A DNA stretch of 39,198 bases from Acidobacteriota bacterium (GTDB lineage: Bacteria > Acidobacteriota > Terriglobia > Acidiferrales > UBA7541). Below the pieces are notes generated by a model. The model saw nothing but the letters and a program-made list of their open reading frames with translations. It was not told where the DNA came from and ran no database searches. The first letter of the stretch is position 1. Every line of letters begins with the position of its first letter. A program made the translations under genes and the position numbers. The stretch spans positions 1-39,198 of the forward strand of contig QHYI01000127.1 in assembly GCA_003223245.1 (NCBI GenBank), in the 5' to 3' direction. Positions 10,501 through 18,171 of this stretch are shown piece after piece.

Positions 10501-10968
10501 GAGCTCGAGAACGCCGTTGCCCCAGGAAAGTTCTTCCGGTGGAAGCAGTTCCGGAAGCAGGCCATATTTGGAAGGTCCAAACACCGCTCCCTGCGTGCAA
10601 ACTAAAAATATGGCCGCGAGAGCCAGCTGAAGATCGGGCTGAATCAAGGCCGCCGCGGCGAATAGCATGACCCCCACTTCAAAGACCTTCGTCCAGATGG
10701 TGACAGTGCGTTTGCTGAAGCGGTCAGCGAGAAAGCCGCCCGCCAGCGAAAACAGAATGAAAGGAGCGGCGAACAGCACGCCGACCAGTAGTTCCATTTG
10801 GTCGCGCGCGGTTTTGTCTTTCTCAACGGCGAGAATGAGATAAATGACGAGGAACTTCAGACCATTTTCGTTGAACGCGCCCTGAAATTGCGTGGCGATG
10901 AGGCTCCAAAAGCCGACCTGCCACTTCTTGTCCGGCTCACGGAGAGAGGGAGTTCCGGCACCTTGCAT
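7528..10968 (-). CDS. aas: fused lysophospholipid transporter / acyltransferase / acyl-ACP synthetase (Aas-LplT type)
   Basis: 1146 aa with three modules. Residues about 15-410 are a 12-helix MFS transporter (FAAPFILFSLAGGFLADRFS). About 425-620 is a PlsC-type acyltransferase with the HxxxxD box (NHVSMAD, about 445-451) and the FPEGQMTR substrate motif. About 640-1140 is an AMP-forming acyl-ACP/CoA synthetase with the P-loop SSGSTGDPKG (about 790), the GYGCTE motif, and WYNTGD followed by GFLRITDRLSRFSKIGGE. In known bacteria LplT flips lysophospholipid inward and Aas re-acylates it; here both activities lie on one chain, at the inner membrane. The start ATG 10968 has only a weak SD. The gene is isolated, and its 3' side is 245 bases from nifJ. 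Confidence 0.94.
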   Translation of the reverse strand: MQGAGTPSLREPDKKWQVGFWSLIATQFQGAFNENGLKFLVIYLILAVEKDKTARDQMELLVGVLFAAPFILFSLAGGFLADRFSKRTVTIWTKVFEVGVMLFAAAALIQPDLQLALAAIFLVCTQGAVFGPSKYGLLPELLPPEELSWGNGVLELGTFMAIILGSMSGAFLAEAFSGREIYSGVLLLGFTVIGLLTSFGISFVPAAAPAKRFHLVSLIDVWSPMKRIRSNRVLWLAVLGNTYFFFVAGLLQFDIFIYGQDVLHIRATEGGFLQAAVAIGIGLGSFAAGYLSAGKIEYGLIPLGALGMTALGLCLAIPDISFRTVLLLLTGLGFFGGFFIVPISALIQHLPEEDTKGGVIGAANWLSFVGIGAASGVYYFATHFLHLSPGGIFLWSALVTFVATAYVVWLLPDSLLRLMLWMATHTLYRLDVTGRENVPARGGALLTPNHVSMADAAFLIASIDRPIRFLMFRGSYEHPAVKPFAKILGVIPIASDQGPREMIHSLRRATEALKNGEIVCIFPEGQMTRIGQMMPFRHGMERIIKGVDVPIIPVNLDGVWGSIFSFAGGRFLWKFPRRVPYPVRVTFGKPLPANTTSQEVRRIVQDLGAESFERRKKNMHTLPETFAYTARRHPLRFAMADGQRPKLNYFSTLVGTLLLGRRLRKHWQGQEMVGVLLPPSVPGALVNFAAMLLGKVPVNLNYTVSNETLASCAAQCNLKTILTARVFLEKVKVQPPGEVIFMEDVAKDPGWGERLVAMLAACLLPARALAKFAGRERRATLDDIATIIFSSGSTGDPKGVVLTHYNIASNVEQLNQVFMLHGNDRILGILPFFHSFGFTGTLCLPAATGIGVVFHPNPLDSRVIGALVSKYAVTMLLATPTFLSAYTRRCAPEDFGSLRFVMAGAEKLPERISQAFEDHFGIRPQEGYGCTECSPAVTVNTRDFRAASFRQVGAKRGSIGHPLPGIAVKIVDPDKMEPVGPNEPGLLLVRGPNVMRGYLNQPEKTADVLRDGWYNTGDIARMDEQGFLRITDRLSRFSKIGGEMVPHIKVEDLLQQLAGAAEQTFVVTAVPDEKKGERLVVLHTLNDERLRECLEKLGKSDLPPLWRPRADRFVRIEKLPYLGTGKLDLRKARELALEMTQREIPQ

Positions 10969-11091
10969 CGACGCGCACCAATCCTTTGCGTGGAAGGCCA
11001 GAGAGACAGAACGATTCTAGCAGCGCTTCTTGCAGGTGAGACATCAGGTTGTCGATTTGTGAAAGAGCGACGCCACCAAAGCCAGGCTTCG

Positions 11092-11508
11092 CTAAGGGTT
11101 GGAAACCTGGAAGGAGAGGCTGTTCTCACGAAGCTTCTGCCACGATTTTGACCAGGCTTCGTGCACCGGACTCTCCGCGTAATCGGCGGCAGCTTCCGCG
11201 TTCGCAAACTCGATGGCATAAACGCCGCTGAAATCGCGTGCCTGGTTGCGTTCCGTTTTCAGCCAGACATTTTTGATGCCGGGAATTTTCGCCGCCATTT
11301 CCTTGATGCCATCAATGGCCTTTTCGCGATCGTAATTCGAACTATCATCCCGAAATTTGTACACGACCACGTGCAGGACCGTTTTGGGCTGGCCAAAATG
11401 GTTCTGCACTGTGGCGCTGCGCGCGTGCAGCGTGCCCGCGGCCACTCCCGAAAGGAACAGCCCTGCCCCCAACCCAATTTCAACAATCCGTCTTGTGACC
11501 AGCCTCAT
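11092..11508 (-). CDS. exported Dabb (stress-responsive alpha/beta barrel) domain protein
   Basis: 138 aa from ATG 11508, which has GAGG 5 nt upstream; the longer frame beginning at 11583 has no such site. The N-terminus is a signal peptide (MRLVTRRIVEIGLGAGLFL then SGVAAGTLHA). The remainder matches the Dabb dimeric ferredoxin-like fold: TVLHVVVYKFRDD at the first strand, AIDGIKEMAAKIPGIKNVWL helix/strand, YAIEFANAEAAADYAESPVH and a closing EAW. Dabb proteins are usually cytoplasmic; the signal peptide implies an exported or periplasmic form. Its substrate is unknown. It is divergent from the membrane-protein gene to the right, about 160 bases away. Confidence 0.82.
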   Translation of the reverse strand: MRLVTRRIVEIGLGAGLFLSGVAAGTLHARSATVQNHFGQPKTVLHVVVYKFRDDSSNYDREKAIDGIKEMAAKIPGIKNVWLKTERNQARDFSGVYAIEFANAEAAADYAESPVHEAWSKSWQKLRENSLSFQVSNP

Positions 11509-11668
11509 GATTTCCTCTCCATGTCTGGTGTAAGCGAAGCTTCGACAGTTTATGCAACCAACGCCACGCGAAGCAATGCGCATTCATCGCGAATCAAACG
11601 TGTGCCAAGAGTTTGACGTATCAGCCGCTGCGCCGTTACCCTCGCAAGACACCTTCGTCGAGGGCAAA

Positions 11669-12235
11669 ATGGACTGGTCCAGCGGGGATTTGCAAGGGCA
11701 ACCGGCACAGCCGCCGGCGGCGCCTCCCTACCCGCGCATCTGGGTTGGCTATCTGCTGGGCGTTGGGACCATCATCGCCGAGATGATCGCCATCTCGCGG
11801 CACCCGGAACTCGCCAAAGAACCGCTCATCGTCCCTCCCCTTTATCTCTTCCTTGCGAATTTCATCAGCCTGGTGTATTGGCTGGTGTGCGTCTATGAGT
11901 TTCATGTGGTGCTGAAGCACGCGTCGGCCGGTGGGTATCCCATCAAGCCGCTGCGCGCGGCCTGGTTTCATTTGATTCCGATCTATGGTCTGTACTGGGT
12001 TTATAAATGGCCGCAGGAACTGGCGCGGTTCGTGAACAGCCGCCTTCCCGCGCCCTTAATGCGCCCCGAGCGCACGGGACTCGCGGTTTTTCTGGCCTTC
12101 GTCACATTTCTTTTGCTCAACCGCGGCTTTGGCATGATATTGCTGTTCTGGGCTGCTTCGCATTTGTCGCGCTTCTTGCGTTTAGCGCTGTCCATGCGTC
12201 AGGGTCTGCCGCAAGGCCCGTTGCCATTTTCTTGA
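11669..12235 (+). CDS. small multi-pass membrane protein of unknown function
   Basis: 188 aa from ATG 11669, chosen because GAGGG sits 4 nt upstream; an ATG at 11552 in the same frame would add 39 residues without an SD. After a Pro-rich N-terminus (QPAQPPAAPPYPR) come about four hydrophobic segments: IWVGYLLGVGTIIAEMIAI, LIVPPLYLFLANFISLVYW, WFHLIPIYGLYWVYKW (amphipathic/hydrophobic) and a C-terminal pair around GLAVFLAFVTFLLL and FGMILLFWAASHL. I do not recognise the family. Its stop is 21 bases before the M20 peptidase start, so the two are probably co-transcribed. Confidence 0.7.
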   Translation: MDWSSGDLQGQPAQPPAAPPYPRIWVGYLLGVGTIIAEMIAISRHPELAKEPLIVPPLYLFLANFISLVYWLVCVYEFHVVLKHASAGGYPIKPLRAAWFHLIPIYGLYWVYKWPQELARFVNSRLPAPLMRPERTGLAVFLAFVTFLLLNRGFGMILLFWAASHLSRFLRLALSMRQGLPQGPLPFS

Positions 12236-12256
12236 TGCTTGTACCAAGGAGAGCCA

Positions 12257-13687
12257 ATGCAGAGAGCGAATCGCTGGGTGCTGGTGTTTGGCTGCATAGG
12301 CAGTCTTGTCCCCTGCGCTAGGGCGCAAAGCCTCGGTCCCGTTGACCAGTTGGCGCGCGACATTTTCAAGCAGCTCATCGAGATCAACACCACCGACTCG
12401 GCCGGCAACGTGACGACCGCGGCAGAAGCCATGGCCCAGCGGCTTCGCAATGCTGGATTTGCGGAAAATGACCTTCACGTTGCCGGGCCCAACGAGCGCA
12501 AAAAGAATCTGGTGGCCCGTTTTCGTGGCGCGGGAAAGCGCAAGCCCATTCTGTTCATCGGCCATCTCGATGTTGTCGAAGCTCTGCGGTCCGACTGGAG
12601 CACGGATCCTTTTGAATTCACCGAAAAAGACGGCTATTTCTACGGTCGCGGGACCGAAGACATGAAAGAAGGCGACGCCGTCCTGGTCACCAACTTCATC
12701 CGCCTCAAGAAAGAAGGCTTCGTGCCGGACCGCGACTTGATCCTCGCGTTAACGGCAGACGAGGAGGGCGGCTCTGCGAATGGCGTGGATTGGCTGCTGA
12801 AGCAGCATCGCGACTGGATCGACGCGGAGTATTGCGTCAACCTTGACGGCGGCGAATTTGAAAAGGAAAACGGAAGGCCTATTCTTGCGGCGATTCAAGC
12901 CAGCGAAAAAGTTTACGTCGACTTTCAATTCGAATCTCTGAATTCCGGCGGCCACAGCTCCGTCCCCACGCCGGACAACGCCATTTATCATTTGGCTGGG
13001 GCGCTCACTCGCTTGCAATCCTTTTCGTTTCCGCTTCACGTCAACGAAGTCACGCGCAACTACTTCGAACGGATAGCTAGGTTGACTTCGGGACAGGCCT
13101 CGGCAGACATGCAAGCCGTTGCCAAACAGCCCCCTGATCCTGCGGCTGCCCGCCGTCTTTCCGAGTCTCCCTACTACAATTCCCTGCTGCACACCACCTG
13201 CGTTGCCACCATGCTTTCCGGGGGGCACGCTGCCAATGCCCTTCCGCAAACCGCGCGAGCCAACGTCAACTGCCGGATTTTCCCGGGCGAAGACCCGCAG
13301 GAAATTCTCCAAACTCTCGAACGCGTCTCGGGCGACCCGAAAGTCAAAATCAGCATGGTGAAGCAGACCGACCCTGAAGGAAGAGTCGTGCCCGTGGTTG
13401 CTGTGCCTCCTTCGCCGCTGCTCGATGAACTAACCCGAGCCATGGAAAAGACTTTGAGCAGCAAATGGCCGGGCATTCCGCTTGTTGCAACCATGTCCAC
13501 CGGCGCAACCGATGGAAAATACACGCGCATCGCCGGCATCCCCACCTATGGCATCTCCTGCATGTTTTTTGACCGGCAGGACGACCGGTCACATGGGAAA
13601 GACGAACGCGTCGAGGTTCAGGACTTCTACGACGGCGTGGCTTTCAATTACAAACTGATCGGCGAACTCTCTTCGCCCAATTATTGA
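12257..13687 (+). CDS. exported M20 family metallopeptidase
   Basis: 476 aa. ATG 12257 has AAGGAG about 5 nt upstream and is preferred to the upstream in-frame codon at 12239. The signal peptide reads MQRANRWVLVFGCIGSLVP with ARA before the mature Q. The M20 di-zinc signatures are present: GHLDVV, GRGTEDMKEGD (second metal ligand), TADEEGGS (catalytic Glu and metal ligand) and a later Asp in VNLDGGE. A lid/dimerisation domain follows (SGGHSSVPTPDNAIYHL), and the C-terminal domain resumes at ALPQTARANVNCRIFPGE, with a final histidine in DRSHGKDE. The family hydrolyses peptide or acylamino bonds. Likely role: periplasmic peptide scavenging; the substrate is not determinable. Confidence 0.93.
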   Translation: MQRANRWVLVFGCIGSLVPCARAQSLGPVDQLARDIFKQLIEINTTDSAGNVTTAAEAMAQRLRNAGFAENDLHVAGPNERKKNLVARFRGAGKRKPILFIGHLDVVEALRSDWSTDPFEFTEKDGYFYGRGTEDMKEGDAVLVTNFIRLKKEGFVPDRDLILALTADEEGGSANGVDWLLKQHRDWIDAEYCVNLDGGEFEKENGRPILAAIQASEKVYVDFQFESLNSGGHSSVPTPDNAIYHLAGALTRLQSFSFPLHVNEVTRNYFERIARLTSGQASADMQAVAKQPPDPAAARRLSESPYYNSLLHTTCVATMLSGGHAANALPQTARANVNCRIFPGEDPQEILQTLERVSGDPKVKISMVKQTDPEGRVVPVVAVPPSPLLDELTRAMEKTLSSKWPGIPLVATMSTGATDGKYTRIAGIPTYGISCMFFDRQDDRSHGKDERVEVQDFYDGVAFNYKLIGELSSPNY

Positions 13688-13851
13688 GACTCGCGCTTAT
13701 AGGGATGGAAAAACCAAAAGCGGATCCCGCCCTGCGCTTAGGATGACCCCCGCAAGGCTGCCTGTATACGGCCAGGCTCAATCATTACAGACTTCTAAAA
13801 CTCCCCAGCGAAGCAACTTCTAATGTCGATGGTTAATTCTGCTTACGCTGA

Positions 13852-15543
13852 CTACGGCTTGCCGGGCGGCTGGGGCTCGTTCGGTTTCTGCTCCGGCGGC
13901 GTCGCGGTGCTCGCGGCAATGGGCTTCGCCGGCTCCGTGGTAAAGCGCGTCAAGTAGGGCATGAACGGCGTAACTTCGAACGGCATCTTCTCCCGTTCGG
14001 CGATGTTCCCGACCGGTTTGCTCTTGATGAGCTCCAGCTTGTCGTTCCAAGGATCCAGTTTTACTCGTCCGCCCAACGGCAGCGCTACAATCGTTTGCTC
14101 ATTCTGCTTTTGGTCCGTCGCAATGGTTTTGAGGTCGGTGATCACCGGCACGCGATTTCCGAGGTGTCCGCTGATCAGGTTGGGAATCTCTTTTTGCCGC
14201 GATTCCAGGGCCGTCAGGAACAGTCCGGCGTTGCCAAGCTGATTCTTGTACGGCGAATTATTGAGGAACTGGATCGCTTTCTCGCTTGCCGCTTTCTCTT
14301 CCTCCGCCGTGCGGGCAAAGCCAAAGTGCCGGAACGTTTCCCTGTCGTCCACCAGCAAATTGTCAAAGAATCCATACGCCGGATCCATGCGATGACCAAG
14401 GACTACGTGCCCCAGTTCATGCGCCAGGATTGTTGCCAGGCTGGCTTCATCGGGCAGCACGTCGACCAAGCCGCGGCTCAACACGATAGTGTGCCCAATC
14501 GTGAAGGACTCGAGAGTCGAAGTCATCAAAACGCGGCTGCGTACTTCCGGATCGACCTCAATATTGTTGGTTACTTCGAGGTTATTGACCACGGTATCTA
14601 GCACTTTGTCGACTTCGCCGCGCGGCGCGACCAAACCAATGCGCTCGAAGCGGTCAATCACGTTGTCTTCCGCCTGGCGGTCCCAGGAACGTTGCGCCTG
14701 AATCGGCGTAAGGTCGTTGGCGGTCTTGGTATCGTCTTGCACCGGGGTCTCGACCAGGATTTTGCTCAACTCCTGTTCCTGGTTGGCATGGCCCAGGTTG
14801 TAGCCCCAAAGGCGCGTTTGCGCCCGGAAGTCCAGCCTCTTCGATATGGCGTAATGCAAATCGCTTTCCTGGCTGTAAACAAACGACGGCAGCCAGAGAC
14901 CCGGCTGCACGTTGGTGCGCCAGCTATCGAAGTGGAAGTACCAGCTCGCATGCCCGTTGCCGCTGTACCCGCCGTTAAAGCGAACGATGTTGTAATCTTG
15001 ATCCTCCACCCAGATGCGGCCGAGGAACCGCCCTTTGCCGGCCTTCTCCATCGGCGTCACGTCGAACACGAGGCAGCGTACTTCGCCGAGAAATTCGCGC
15101 CGCACGTAATCGAACTTGTAATGCTGCTTGTCGAAGCCGTTGGTGTCGATAAAGATCATCTGCAGGAATCCGCCGGGGATAAACTCCGCGGAGAACGAAA
15201 AGAAATTGCCGATGGCGCCAAAAATCTTCCGGCCCTTGCTGCTGATGTCGGTCAGGGGCACCAGAGACACGCCCTTCGAAAAATCCGCGCGGCCCAGAAA
15301 ATACTTGTCGCCTGCGGGCACGGACCCCAGATCTTTGTCCGGCCTTTGGTCTTGGATGTATGTCTCGACCAGCGGCGAATACTGCCGGATTTGCTGAATC
15401 GCCCGGTTCTCGTTGGTGATGACCCTGTCGATTACATCCGCCATGGTTCGAGCCGGGGTCTGATCCCCGGGTCTGGGCGTCGCTAGGGCGATCGCTCCCA
15501 ACCCGCTCAACAGCACACAGATAACTGCCACCGCTCTATGCAT
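13852..15543 (-). CDS. M48 family zinc metalloprotease, exported
   Basis: 563 aa. ATG 15543 has GAGGAG about 8 nt upstream. The signal peptide is VAVICVLLSGLGAIALA. The first half (to about residue 290) is an acidobacterial N-terminal region with beta-rich sequence of unclear function (FLGRIWVEDQDYNIVRFNG resembles outer-membrane lipoprotein-sorting or DUF4412-like barrels). The protease domain carries HELGH (about residues 372-376, in LAHELGHVVLGH) plus helix and loop sequence downstream (FLNNSPYKNQLGNAGLFL). M48 enzymes degrade misfolded envelope proteins. The C-terminus is Pro-rich (PPEQKPNEPQPPGKP). The gene follows the TonB gene by 12 bases, so the pair forms an operon. Confidence 0.9.
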   Translation of the reverse strand: MHRAVAVICVLLSGLGAIALATPRPGDQTPARTMADVIDRVITNENRAIQQIRQYSPLVETYIQDQRPDKDLGSVPAGDKYFLGRADFSKGVSLVPLTDISSKGRKIFGAIGNFFSFSAEFIPGGFLQMIFIDTNGFDKQHYKFDYVRREFLGEVRCLVFDVTPMEKAGKGRFLGRIWVEDQDYNIVRFNGGYSGNGHASWYFHFDSWRTNVQPGLWLPSFVYSQESDLHYAISKRLDFRAQTRLWGYNLGHANQEQELSKILVETPVQDDTKTANDLTPIQAQRSWDRQAEDNVIDRFERIGLVAPRGEVDKVLDTVVNNLEVTNNIEVDPEVRSRVLMTSTLESFTIGHTIVLSRGLVDVLPDEASLATILAHELGHVVLGHRMDPAYGFFDNLLVDDRETFRHFGFARTAEEEKAASEKAIQFLNNSPYKNQLGNAGLFLTALESRQKEIPNLISGHLGNRVPVITDLKTIATDQKQNEQTIVALPLGGRVKLDPWNDKLELIKSKPVGNIAEREKMPFEVTPFMPYLTRFTTEPAKPIAASTATPPEQKPNEPQPPGKP

Positions 15544-15555
15544 CTTTCTTTCTCC

Positions 15556-16719
15556 TCAGTAGGCCAAGCGGAATTCAATTCGCACGCGCGCCGGAAAGTC
15601 CACCGGTTGGCCATCGCGCTTTGCCGGTTTGAACTTGATTTGTTCGGCCGCACGCACCGCGGCTTCATCGAGCCCATGCCCCAAACCGCTGATAACCCGG
15701 TTGACTTGAATGCTCCCATTTGCCAGGAATACCATGTCGAGCAAAACGTCGCCTTCGATCTTCATGCTGCGCCCTTCCGCCGTATACTCGGGACGCGGCT
15801 TGTCGATAATGTCCACGGGCGTGGTGGCGCTTTCGTTGTTCGCTACGCGTTTCTTGGGCGCTTCGGTTGCCACGGTCTCGTCGGCAAAGCCGCCGGCGTG
15901 GACCGTGCCTTTCCTTGTGCTTGGCGGAGGAGTGGCGATGCCATTGCCGAAGCCCGTGCTCGCTACCGTGCCTCGAATCCCCTTAGCTCCCCCTGTGCCG
16001 TTGCCATAGCCATCGCCACCGGGCAGCGCAGGCGACCCCAGGGGATTCACATTCGTTGCATGGCTCGGATCACCCTTACCCGCTATCCCGTTGGGATCGC
16101 CGAATCCCCCCGTTTGCACTTTATTGAGCGGCGCCACGACGGTTGCGGGCGCAGCGCTGCCCGTCGACAGGTTGCCGACTTTTACTTCGTCTCTCGGACG
16201 CTTCGGCTGTTTCGAATCGACTTCAATCTTTGCTTCTTCGAACCGGGGATCCACCTCCACCGGCTTTACTTCGACCTTCTTCATTTCCGGCTGGATGGCC
16301 TTCGCGGTCATGAACACGTGCGGCTGCTTCGGATTGAGCTTCACGGGTTCCGGGTCCAGCGGCTTCGGTGCTGGCGCTTTAGGCTTGATCTTTGGCGGAG
16401 GTGGTGGCGGAGCAACAGGCACCATGGTGACCGGCTGCATGATTTCTACGATCTGGTATTTCAGCGCGGTCTTCATTTGCTCTGGGAAAACGAGCGGGAT
16501 AAGCAGCAAGAAGCTGAGAATCGCCACTTGTCCCACGGCGCTCGCGCCGATGCGGTCCCAGCGGCTCCCGGCTTCCGGAAGCAGAGCCAAGCGCGCTGCC
16601 ACGGGCCTTGTGCCAATCGCTTTTCTCCAGGCTTGGGGATCTCCGGCACAGCCTCGGTTGGACTCGAAACCAACGCCCATCGTGGTCCTGCGTCGTGGAT
16701 CTACGATCATGGTTGTCAT
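15556..16719 (-). CDS. TonB-type energy transducer
   Basis: 387 aa. A cytoplasmic N-terminus (about 60 residues) precedes one membrane helix (VGQVAILSFLLLIPLVF, about 62-78). A Pro/Lys-rich periplasm-spanning region follows (APPPPPPKIKPKAPAPKPL), then a Gly/Asn-rich linker (about 200-280) and a TonB C-terminal domain from about residue 300. That domain shows PRPEYTAEGRSMKIEGDVLL, VNRVISGLGHGLDEAAVRAA and the closing RVRIEFRLAY strand. TonB proteins couple the inner-membrane proton gradient to outer-membrane receptors. No exbB/exbD is adjacent. ATG 16719 is used; an ATG three codons later is possible. The SD (GAGG, 10 nt away) is mediocre. Confidence 0.93.
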   Translation of the reverse strand: MTTMIVDPRRRTTMGVGFESNRGCAGDPQAWRKAIGTRPVAARLALLPEAGSRWDRIGASAVGQVAILSFLLLIPLVFPEQMKTALKYQIVEIMQPVTMVPVAPPPPPPKIKPKAPAPKPLDPEPVKLNPKQPHVFMTAKAIQPEMKKVEVKPVEVDPRFEEAKIEVDSKQPKRPRDEVKVGNLSTGSAAPATVVAPLNKVQTGGFGDPNGIAGKGDPSHATNVNPLGSPALPGGDGYGNGTGGAKGIRGTVASTGFGNGIATPPPSTRKGTVHAGGFADETVATEAPKKRVANNESATTPVDIIDKPRPEYTAEGRSMKIEGDVLLDMVFLANGSIQVNRVISGLGHGLDEAAVRAAEQIKFKPAKRDGQPVDFPARVRIEFRLAY

Positions 16720-17043
16720 CCGCGTGCCGCCTCGTTAAATTCCGTCCAGGGACAGGGAAAGCAAGGGGTACCTAGCGTTCCCAGGTCCGCTGGTTAATTA
16801 GGAAGTGCGCTTTGACAGTACGAGAGTACTGACGAGGCTGAGGGAGCCTGAATAGGACTTTCGTACCAGGGACGCGAAGTCGCTAATGCTCTCGGAGCGC
16901 ACCACACCACCCGTAGCCTAACCCCAGCGAGGCGGTTTCTGTTGCGGGGCCGGGACCACAACTCCGACTAGGATACTCCAATTTCCCTCCCGGTGTTCGC
17001 GTTTTGCTCGACAAATTCCCACTTATAGGGCTTATGCTCTAGG
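16720..17043. other. divergent intergenic region, tonB-like gene / sigma factor gene
   Basis: About 320 bases with no gene seen. It contains the branched inverted repeat described separately at 16818-16866. A weak rightward promoter-like pair lies near the sigma gene: TCGACA (17008-17013) and TATGCT (17033-17038), spaced 19 nt. If that promoter were real, transcription would begin almost at the listed start of the sigma gene, favouring the internal ATG at 17101. Confidence 0.45.
16818..16866. repeat. imperfect long hairpin with alternative short hairpin
   Basis: A 13-nt arm GTACGAGAGTACT (16818-16830) pairs with AGGACTTTCGTAC (16854-16866), with one mismatch and one G-U. It encloses an internal loop and a 5-bp hairpin AGGCT/AGCCT (16835-16849). 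The left arm can instead fold on itself as CAGTAC-GAGA-GTACTG (16816-16831), a 6-bp stem with a GNRA-type tetraloop. The two folds are mutually exclusive. The function is unknown; it may be a structured leader, a protein-binding palindrome or a mobile-element relic. Confidence 0.5.
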
Positions 17044-18114
17044 ATGCAGGGGAACATCCCGGCGTTGGTTGATATAGAGCAATTACCGTGTTTTCTGCCG
17101 ATGGCAAACAATGTACCAAAACGAAGCCCTGATCCGCCCTCGGGTCTTTTCCGGCTTCTCGATGGCTGCGCCTCCCTGCTTGAAAAGCTATACGCCGAAT
17201 CGCAAGCGCTTCGTTGGGGACTCGCTTTGGAAAGATTTTCTCTCGCTCTTGAGCAGAGCGCTACGAAGCGTTTTGCCGGCGAGTCGCCTCCGCGGCAAAA
17301 ACTGGAGGAGTACCTCGCGGGGCTCCATGTGGAAGACCTCGCTTTAGCCGCCGCGTGCGCCGCTGGATGCGAGTCCGCCTGGGAGCATTTTTTTGCTACC
17401 TATCGCCAGTACCTTTACTCCGCTGCGGCGGCCATTACCAAACGCCCATCGAGCGATCCCTACGCCCGTGAATTTGCGGACTCTTTGTACGCTACGCTCT
17501 ACGGCCGAGAAACCACCATCGGCCGCGTGTCTCTGTTCAACCATTTCCACGGACGCAGCAAACTCTCCACTTGGCTGCGCGCCGTGCTCGCGCAGCGCTA
17601 CATCGACATCCTGCGCCAGGAAAAACGCCTCGAAGGTTTGGAGGACGACGAAGGGGTCGAGAGGGCTCTCCCTGTAAAGCCCAAAGCAGAATGGGAGCCG
17701 AGCGACCCCAGCCGCTCGCGCTATCTCCGTCTGCTCGCCGCGGCGCTCAGGCAAGCCATCTCTGCTCTTAACCCCCTCGACCGCATCCGGCTCATTTCCT
17801 ATTACCTGAAGGATCTAACCTTGGCCGAAATCGGCAAAACCTTGAACGAGCACGAGGCTACCGTCTCGCGCAAGCTCGAGAGAGTCCGCCAGGAGCTAAA
17901 AGAAAAAGTCATCGTTATTCTCAAGTCCGGCCCCGCTAGCAAGGAGGGCTCAAATCGGCAGGCGAGTCCTGACGGGCAGCCAGGCCTGGATGACGCCCAA
18001 ATCCAGCTCTGTTTTGAATACGCTACAGAAGCTTGGCCCTTTGACTTTTCGCCTCTGCTCGATGCGATTCCGGCGCCGCCCCGGTGTTCCAAATCGCCTC
18101 CGCCCGACAGCTGA
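17044..18114 (+). CDS. RNA polymerase sigma factor, sigma-70 family, divergent
   Basis: 356 aa, longer than the usual ECF sigma factor (about 180-220 aa). Residues about 95-205 resemble region 2: ACAAGCESAWEHFFATYRQ, then the LSTWLRAVLAQRYIDILRQ segment typical of sigma-2 core and -10 recognition. Residues about 225-290 contain region 4: AISALNPLDRIRLISYYLK, LTLAEIGKTLNEHEATVSRK (helix-turn-helix) and LERVRQELKE. The first 90 residues and the last 60 (with a Pro-rich tail) are extra. The downstream zinc-finger membrane protein is the natural anti-sigma candidate. The start is uncertain: neither ATG 17044 nor ATG 17101 has a clear SD. Confidence 0.85.
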   Translation: MQGNIPALVDIEQLPCFLPMANNVPKRSPDPPSGLFRLLDGCASLLEKLYAESQALRWGLALERFSLALEQSATKRFAGESPPRQKLEEYLAGLHVEDLALAAACAAGCESAWEHFFATYRQYLYSAAAAITKRPSSDPYAREFADSLYATLYGRETTIGRVSLFNHFHGRSKLSTWLRAVLAQRYIDILRQEKRLEGLEDDEGVERALPVKPKAEWEPSDPSRSRYLRLLAAALRQAISALNPLDRIRLISYYLKDLTLAEIGKTLNEHEATVSRKLERVRQELKEKVIVILKSGPASKEGSNRQASPDGQPGLDDAQIQLCFEYATEAWPFDFSPLLDAIPAPPRCSKSPPPDS

Positions 18115-18171
18115 TCGTTCCTCATGCAAGAGAAGCCCGGATGGCTCGTTCTAAGAAGGGGAGAAGCAGAG

